From DATDAH01 sp963823495 (GTDB lineage Bacteria > Actinomycetota > Acidimicrobiia > Acidimicrobiales > DATDAH01), in NCBI GenBank assembly GCA_963823495.1, contig CAWGLV010000001.1, forward strand, positions 2,356,001 through 2,420,000: a DNA stretch of 64,000 nucleotides, read 5' to 3'. Made by a program: the position numbers and the translations under genes. Position 1 is the stretch's first letter, and every line of letters starts with the position of its first letter. Shown here in pieces: positions 59,785-64,000 of this stretch. The notes beneath the pieces are model-generated. The model was given only the letters and a program-made list of their open reading frames with translations, was not told where the DNA came from and searched no databases.

Positions 59785-60060
59785 ATGAACAAGAGTGAGC
59801 TGATCGACGCCATCGCTAGCAAGAGTGGCGTCAGCAAGGCGGATGTGGGGGCAGTGATCGACGGATTCGCCGACGTCGCCTACGGGGCGGTCGGTTCCGG
59901 GGACAAGATCACCATCCCCGGGTTCCTCTCGATCGAGCAGACCTTCCGGTCGGCCCGAACGGGTCGGAACCCCCAGACGGGGGAGACCATCCAGATCGCG
60001 GCCACGAACGCGGCCAAGGTCTCGGCGGGCTCCAAGCTCAAGGCCGCGGCCAAGGGCTGA
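59785..60060 (+). CDS. HU family DNA-binding protein
   Basis: A histone-like protein of 91 residues. MNKSELIDAIASKSGVSKADV is the standard start, GFLSIEQTFRSARTGRNPQTGE is the DNA-binding arm with the proline that kinks DNA, and the end is lysine-rich but short, without the long basic tail of mycobacterial HupB. AGGAGG five to seven bases before the ATG is the strongest Shine-Dalgarno in the window, which fits a highly expressed protein. A TTGACT at 59694-59699 may be its -35; no good -10 is seen. A strong terminator follows. Confidence 0.95.
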   Translation: MNKSELIDAIASKSGVSKADVGAVIDGFADVAYGAVGSGDKITIPGFLSIEQTFRSARTGRNPQTGETIQIAATNAAKVSAGSKLKAAAKG

Positions 60061-60076
60061 GCTCCGGGCTCCGGAT

Positions 60077-60106
60077 CACGGGGGCGGCCTCCGGGCCGCC
60101 CCCGTG
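60077..60106 (+). terminator. Terminator after the HU gene
   Basis: CACGGGGGCGGCC (60077-60089) pairs perfectly with GGCCGCCCCCGTG (60094-60106) around TCCG. No U run follows, as is common in GC-rich genomes. Confidence 0.8.
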
Positions 60107-60140
60107 GCGCGCCCGGGTGCGGGCCACCCCGCGGGCGTGA

Positions 60141-61331
60141 TCAGGCTTCGAGGGCGCCGGCCAGCGCCTCGACCGCCCGGGTGATGGCCTCGGGGGGCGC
60201 GGTGGCAAAGGACAGGCGGAGACCCTGGGGATGGCGGGCCTCCACCGCGAAGGCCGCGCCCGGCACGTAGGCCATGCCGGCCCGAAGCGCACGGGGGAGC
60301 AGGGTGGCGGTATCGGTCTCGTCGGTCAGACGGGCCCACAGGAACATGCCCCCGTCGGGGGCACAGAAGGCGAGGCGGTCGCCCAGGCGGCGGCGCAGGG
60401 CCTCCTGGAGCACCCGGCTCTGGTTGCCGTAGCGCCGTCGCAGCGCCGCCAGGTGGCGCTCGAGGAACCCGGGGCGGGTCAGGACCGCCGCGACGACGGC
60501 CTGACCCAGGCTCGACGTGTGCAGGTCCGAGGCCTGTTTCAGCAGCACCAGGCGGGCCGCCAGGGGCCCGGGAGCGACCACCCAGCCCACCCGGAGGCCG
60601 GGAGCGAGGACCTTGGAGGTCGTTCCCAGGCTCACGATGCGGTCGGTGAGCGTGCTCAGCGGATCCGGTGCGGTTCCGGCCCAGCGCAGGGCGCCGTACG
60701 GGTCGTCGTCCACGATCAGGAAGCCGAAGCGGTCGGCCAGACGGACCAACTCGTGGCGACGCTCGGTGGCGAGGGTCACCCCCGACGGGTTGTCGAACTC
60801 GGGGACCACGTACACGAGTCGGGGGCGGAGGCCCGAAGAGAGGCGGTCGGCGAGGACATCGACTCGGAGCCCGTCCCCGTCGCACGGGATGCCCGCCAGG
60901 GCCGCCCCGGCGAGGCGGAAGACCTGGAGGGCACCGACATAGCCGGGATCGGCGAGGGCGATCGTGTCGCCGGGGGAGATCGTGGCCCGCACGACCAGGT
61001 CGAGGGCCTGCTGGGAGCCGTGGGTGATCAGGACCTGCCCGGGGTCGGTGGCCACCGGTTGGTGGGCCGCCACCCAGGAACGCAGGCCGGGGTGGCCCTC
61101 GGTGGTGGCGTACTGGAGGGGGTCTTCGTGCTGATCGCCCAACACCGCGGCGGTGGCCTCGGCGATGGCGTCGACGGGGAACGCCGCCGGCGAGGGCAGG
61201 CCCCCGGCGAGGGAGACGACCTCCGGTCGCTGCGTCAGGTGGAGCAGATCCCGTATCGCCGATGAGCCCACCCGCTCGGCGGCGCCGGAGGTGGGCAGGG
61301 ACGGGGACGGCACGACGGCGGAGTTGCCCAT
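60141..61331 (-). CDS. PLP-dependent aminotransferase (class I/II)
   Basis: An aminotransferase of 396 residues. VVSLAGGLPSPAAFP is typical of the 2-aminoadipate/LysN and MocR-domain group, EFDNPSGV and DDDPYGALRW bind PLP, and the Schiff-base lysine is in GTTSKVLAPGLRVGW. The substrate may be an aromatic or branched amino acid, or aminoadipate. It is divergent from a MocR regulator across 27 bases. Confidence 0.9.
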   Translation of the reverse strand: MGNSAVVPSPSLPTSGAAERVGSSAIRDLLHLTQRPEVVSLAGGLPSPAAFPVDAIAEATAAVLGDQHEDPLQYATTEGHPGLRSWVAAHQPVATDPGQVLITHGSQQALDLVVRATISPGDTIALADPGYVGALQVFRLAGAALAGIPCDGDGLRVDVLADRLSSGLRPRLVYVVPEFDNPSGVTLATERRHELVRLADRFGFLIVDDDPYGALRWAGTAPDPLSTLTDRIVSLGTTSKVLAPGLRVGWVVAPGPLAARLVLLKQASDLHTSSLGQAVVAAVLTRPGFLERHLAALRRRYGNQSRVLQEALRRRLGDRLAFCAPDGGMFLWARLTDETDTATLLPRALRAGMAYVPGAAFAVEARHPQGLRLSFATAPPEAITRAVEALAGALEA

Positions 61332-61348
61332 GGCTCCGGACTGTGTCA

Positions 61349-61389
61349 CAAGTGGTCCATGACAAACAGAGCCACTTCTGGCGAAGTGG
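61349..61389. promoter_or_regulatory. AAGTGG motifs at the start of the MocR gene
   Basis: AAGTGG occurs at 61350-61355 and 61384-61389, and inverted in CCACTTC at 61372-61378; the last two form a seven-base stem CCACTTC/GAAGTGG with a four-base loop. They flank the start codon of the regulator and may be its operator. Confidence 0.4.
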
Positions 61390-62843
61390 ATCAGCGGCGG
61401 GAGGGTGGCCGGGGTGCTCGTGGGGCCCAGGACCGGCGTGTCGTGGACGGGCTGGGGGACTGGTCCGTGGTCGACGGGCCGCTGTTCCGGCGTTTGGCGC
61501 TGGCCATCACGCGAGCCGTCGAGCGGCGGGCGCTGACCCCGGGGGACCGCCTGCCGTCCGAGCGCGCCCTGGCCACCGCGCTCCGGGTCAGTCGGGGCAC
61601 CGTGGTGACGGCCTACGACCTGCTCGTCGCCGAGGGGTTGGTCGAGCGGCGGGTGGGCAGCGGGACGTTCGTCATCGGCCCGGCCCCGGTGGGCCTGCCC
61701 CCCGGTCGGGAGGGATCGGCCCTGGTGGCCCGCCTGGTGGACCGTTCGGTCGTGGCGGACCAGGACCTGGTCGACCTGTCGATCTCGGTGCTCCACGACG
61801 GGGCCGGGCTGCCGGACGCCGCCGTGTCGACCGCCGACCTCCTGACCGCCCCCGATGCGGGGTACGGCCCCTGGGGACGCCGCGACCTGCGCGTCGCGGT
61901 GGCGGACCTCCTCGGTGCCTGGGGCCTACCGTCGCACGCCGACCAGATCGTGATCACCACCGGCGCCCAGCAGGCGCTCAGCCTGGCGGTGTCGTGCTGG
62001 GTCCGCCCCGGCGAGCGGGTGGCCCTCGACGACCCGACCTATCCCGGTGCGCTGTCGACCTTCACCGCCGCGGGCGCCGACCTGATCGGTCTGCCCGTGG
62101 ACGACGGTGGTCCCCGACCCGGCCACCTGGCCGAGGCGCTGGAGGCCCACCCGGCGATGGTGTACCTGCAGACGGGGCCCCACAGCCCCACGGGGTTGGT
62201 CCTGCCCGGATCCCGCCGCCGCGCCTTGGCCGAGGTGATCGCGGCCTCCCGGGTGCCGTTGGTCGAGGATCTCTCGCTCGTCGGGCTGTCGTGGGCACCG
62301 GGAGCAGCGCCGCTGGCGACGCTCCTGGCGGACCACCCCACGGCGGTGGTGGGCTCCTTCAGCAAGCTGCTCTGGGGTGGCCTCCGCCTCGGGTTCGTCC
62401 GGGCGCCCGAACCCGTGGCCCTCCGCCTCGCGCGGCTGAAGGCGACCCATGACCTCGGTTCGTCGGTCGTCAGCCAACTGCTGGCCGAGCGGCTGTTGGC
62501 CGCACCGGGCCTGACGGCCTTCCTGGCCAACCGGCGGGCGAAGCTGCAGGGGCGCTACCGGGTGTTGGCCCGCAGCCTGACGGACCGGCTGCCGGACTGG
62601 ACCTGGGTCGAGCCCGACGGGGGTCTGTCGATCTGGGTGCGCCTGCCTGCGCCCGCGGCCTCGGCCTTCGGCCAGGTCGCCCTGCGCCATGGGGTGGCGG
62701 TGGCCACCGCGGGGCCGCTCTCGGCCACCGGAGCCCATCCCGACCGCCTCCGGCTCTCCTTCGCCGGTCCCCCCGACGACCTCCGGGAGGGCGTGCACCG
62801 ACTGGCCACCGCCTGGTCGGCCTTCGGGAGCGGGGAGAGCTGA
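61359..62843 (+). CDS. MocR-type GntR regulator with aminotransferase domain
   Basis: A protein of 494 residues: an N-terminal winged helix of the GntR family (about 40-110; TPGDRLPSERALATALRVSRGTV with the wing ERRVGSGTFVI), a linker, and a PLP-binding aminotransferase-like domain with HSPTGLVLP, VEDLSLVGLSW and the lysine in GSFSKLLWGGLRLGF. MocR proteins sense PLP or a PLP adduct and usually control a divergent gene, here the aminotransferase. The region between the two is very short. Confidence 0.92.
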   Translation: MTNRATSGEVDQRREGGRGARGAQDRRVVDGLGDWSVVDGPLFRRLALAITRAVERRALTPGDRLPSERALATALRVSRGTVVTAYDLLVAEGLVERRVGSGTFVIGPAPVGLPPGREGSALVARLVDRSVVADQDLVDLSISVLHDGAGLPDAAVSTADLLTAPDAGYGPWGRRDLRVAVADLLGAWGLPSHADQIVITTGAQQALSLAVSCWVRPGERVALDDPTYPGALSTFTAAGADLIGLPVDDGGPRPGHLAEALEAHPAMVYLQTGPHSPTGLVLPGSRRRALAEVIAASRVPLVEDLSLVGLSWAPGAAPLATLLADHPTAVVGSFSKLLWGGLRLGFVRAPEPVALRLARLKATHDLGSSVVSQLLAERLLAAPGLTAFLANRRAKLQGRYRVLARSLTDRLPDWTWVEPDGGLSIWVRLPAPAASAFGQVALRHGVAVATAGPLSATGAHPDRLRLSFAGPPDDLREGVHRLATAWSAFGSGES

Positions 62844-62920
62844 CGCCAGAGCGCCCACACCGCCGCTGCCTCATTGCCCCGGCCTCACCTGTGGGACACC
62901 GACCCGCCGAGTGCCGCGGC

Positions 62921-62926
62921 TACGTT
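62921..62926 (+). promoter_or_regulatory. -10 of bcp (leaderless type)
   Basis: TACGTT ends six bases before the bcp ATG. Confidence 0.6.
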
Positions 62927-62932
62927 GCGCCC

Positions 62933-63400
62933 ATGGCTGAACCCACACGACTCGAGGCGGGCGACAAGGCCCCGACCATCGCCCTGCTCGACCAGAACGG
63001 CGACAAGGTGAAGCTGTCGGACTTCAAGGGACGTCCCGTGCTCGTCTACTTCTACCCGAAGGCCGACACGCCGGGTTGCACCACACAGTCCTGCGGGCTG
63101 CGGGACGTCCTGGGCGACATCGGCGACGCCGTGGTCCTCGGGGTCAGTCCCGATCTCCCCCCCAAGCTGGCCAAGTTCGACGAGAAGTACGGCCTCGGCT
63201 TCACCCTCCTCTCCGATCCCGAACACCGCGTGGCCGAGGCCTACGGCGTGTGGGGCGAGAAGAAGAACTACGGGCGGACCTACATGGGCATCATCCGTTC
63301 GTCGTTCCTCATCGGGGCCGACGGCAAGATCCAGGAGGCCTGGTACAAGGTGAGCCCCAAGGACACGCCGACCAGGTTCCTGGCCGCGCTGCCGTCGTGA
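62933..63400 (+). CDS. bcp: Peroxiredoxin of the BCP/PrxQ type
   Basis: A thiol peroxidase of 155 residues. The peroxidatic cysteine is C49 in TPGCTTQSC and the resolving cysteine C54 is five residues later, the atypical two-cysteine arrangement of PrxQ. FKGRPVLVYFYPKADTPGC is the family motif. It reduces hydrogen peroxide and organic peroxides in the cytoplasm. ATG 62933 has TACGTT at six bases. It overlaps the next gene by GTGA. Confidence 0.94.
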   Translation: MAEPTRLEAGDKAPTIALLDQNGDKVKLSDFKGRPVLVYFYPKADTPGCTTQSCGLRDVLGDIGDAVVLGVSPDLPPKLAKFDEKYGLGFTLLSDPEHRVAEAYGVWGEKKNYGRTYMGIIRSSFLIGADGKIQEAWYKVSPKDTPTRFLAALPS

Positions 63401-63867
63401 GCGCCCGGCGGTGGTCGCCCGGTGACCCGCTGCCTCGGCCCGAGGACCTCATCCCGCACCGCCCGCCGTTCCTGCTGGTCGACGAGATCCTGGAGATCGT
63501 CCCCGACGAACGCGCCCGGGGTCGTTGGTGCCCGACGGGTGAGGAGCCGTTCTTCGGCGGGCACTTCCCGGGCTTCCCCGTCGTGCCCGGGGTCCTCCTC
63601 GTGGAAGCCCTGGCCCAGGTCGGCGCGGCGGCGGCCTTGGCCACCGAGGGCGAGGACGGGGACCTGCCCCTCTTCGGGGGCATCGACAAGGCCCGCTTCC
63701 GGCGTCCGGTCCGCCCCGGCGACGTCATCGACCTCGAGGTGGAGCTGACCCACCGTTCCCGGCGGGCGGGGAAGGGGCGAGGGAGGGCCACCGTCGACGG
63801 CGAACTGGCGTGTGAGACCGGGTTGTTCTTCCTGGCGGTGAACCGCTCCGAGCTGCCGGAGGGCTGA
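63397..63867 (+). CDS. fabZ: FabZ-type 3-hydroxyacyl-ACP dehydratase
   Basis: A hotdog-fold dehydratase of 156 residues for the fatty acid elongation cycle. LIPHRPPFLLVDEILEI is the FabZ start, the catalytic histidine is in GGHFPGFPVVPGVLLVEA, the glutamate in that same helix (VEALAQ), and GIDKARFRRPVRPGD follows. GTG 63397 overlaps the bcp stop. It faces fabF, another fatty acid gene, across seven bases. Confidence 0.92.
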   Translation: MSARRWSPGDPLPRPEDLIPHRPPFLLVDEILEIVPDERARGRWCPTGEEPFFGGHFPGFPVVPGVLLVEALAQVGAAAALATEGEDGDLPLFGGIDKARFRRPVRPGDVIDLEVELTHRSRRAGKGRGRATVDGELACETGLFFLAVNRSELPEG

Positions 63868-63874
63868 GCCGCCG

Positions 63875-64000
63875 TCAGGCCTCGGGAGCGGGCCCGAACA
63901 CCACGCAGCCGTTGTGGCCACCGAAGCCGAAGGAGTTGGAGAGCGTCGGGCCGGGGGTCCAGTCCCGTCCGTCGCCGGTGACCACGTCGATGGGGGCGAG
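63875..64000 (-). CDS. fabF: Beta-ketoacyl-ACP synthase FabF, C-terminal end (runs off the window)
   Basis: The last 41 residues and stop of a condensing enzyme. LSNSFGFGGHNGCVVF is the FabF C-terminal motif with the glycine-rich loop and the phenylalanine gate. The rest, including the catalytic Cys-His-His triad, lies past the right edge. Confidence 0.93.
   Translation of the reverse strand, partial: LAPIDVVTGDGRDWTPGPTLSNSFGFGGHNGCVVFGPAPEA

Overview
The window is GC-rich and almost fully coding, with short intergenic gaps, many ATGA/GTGA/TTGA start-stop overlaps and frequent GTG/TTG starts. The gene content points to an actinobacterium: a dcw cluster carrying sepF, yggT and divIVA, mycothiol synthase (mshD), a proteasome activator (bpa) ending in a GTYL tail, a menaquinone pathway, and DnaE1. 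The gene order and several protein forms look like the class Acidimicrobiia. That placement is an inference from memory of gene neighbourhoods and is not a database result.

Layout. (1) 1-2900: the 5' part of ileS, a lysine/alanine-repeat DksA-like protein without zinc-finger cysteines, an HNH endonuclease and a lipoate-ligase-like protein. (2) 3050-22506: the division and cell-wall cluster mraZ-rsmH-ftsL-ftsI-murE-mraY-murD-ftsW-murG-murC-murB-ftsQ-ftsZ, then pgeF-yggS-sepF-yggT-divIVA-lspA-rluD. murF is missing from its usual place. A clear TTGACA promoter inside a row of TGG repeats (MraZ boxes) precedes mraZ, and a very large hairpin lies between mraZ and rsmH. (3) 22500-30523: an Rrf2 regulator, a phosphodiesterase, bpa, dnaE, an unknown protein, a nitroreductase and a methyltransferase. 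(4) 30524-41007: a pair of palindromic repeats, a thioredoxin-domain (DUF255) protein, an SDR enzyme, and a menaquinone locus (menB-menA, menH, menD, menF, menG) interrupted by a metallophosphoesterase and a cyclic-nucleotide-binding protein. menC and menE are not here. (5) 41037-47960: acetyltransferases, a small methyltransferase/zinc-ribbon/membrane group, a sugar nucleotidyltransferase, rlmN, a VIT-family transporter, mshD, nth. (6) 48022-59697: hisD-C-B-H-A-F, a GroES-like gene, hisI, trpE, ygfZ, trpC-F-B-A. hisG, hisE, trpD and trpG are absent. (7) 59785-64000: an HU protein, an aminotransferase divergent from a MocR regulator, a BCP peroxiredoxin, a FabZ-like dehydratase and the 3' end of fabF.

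The strongest recurring signal beyond the genes is at promoters. Nearly every gene that is not inside an operon has a TANNNT (or CA[C/G]ACT) hexamer ending 6-9 bases before its ATG or GTG, with no Shine-Dalgarno. This is the arrangement expected of leaderless mRNAs. At two divergent pairs (menH/menD and rlmN/VIT) the opposed hexamers share the same central TA. I did not find a defence system, a prophage, an insertion sequence, a CRISPR array or an RNA gene. The window is mainly core genome, with interest in regulation, starts and repeats.
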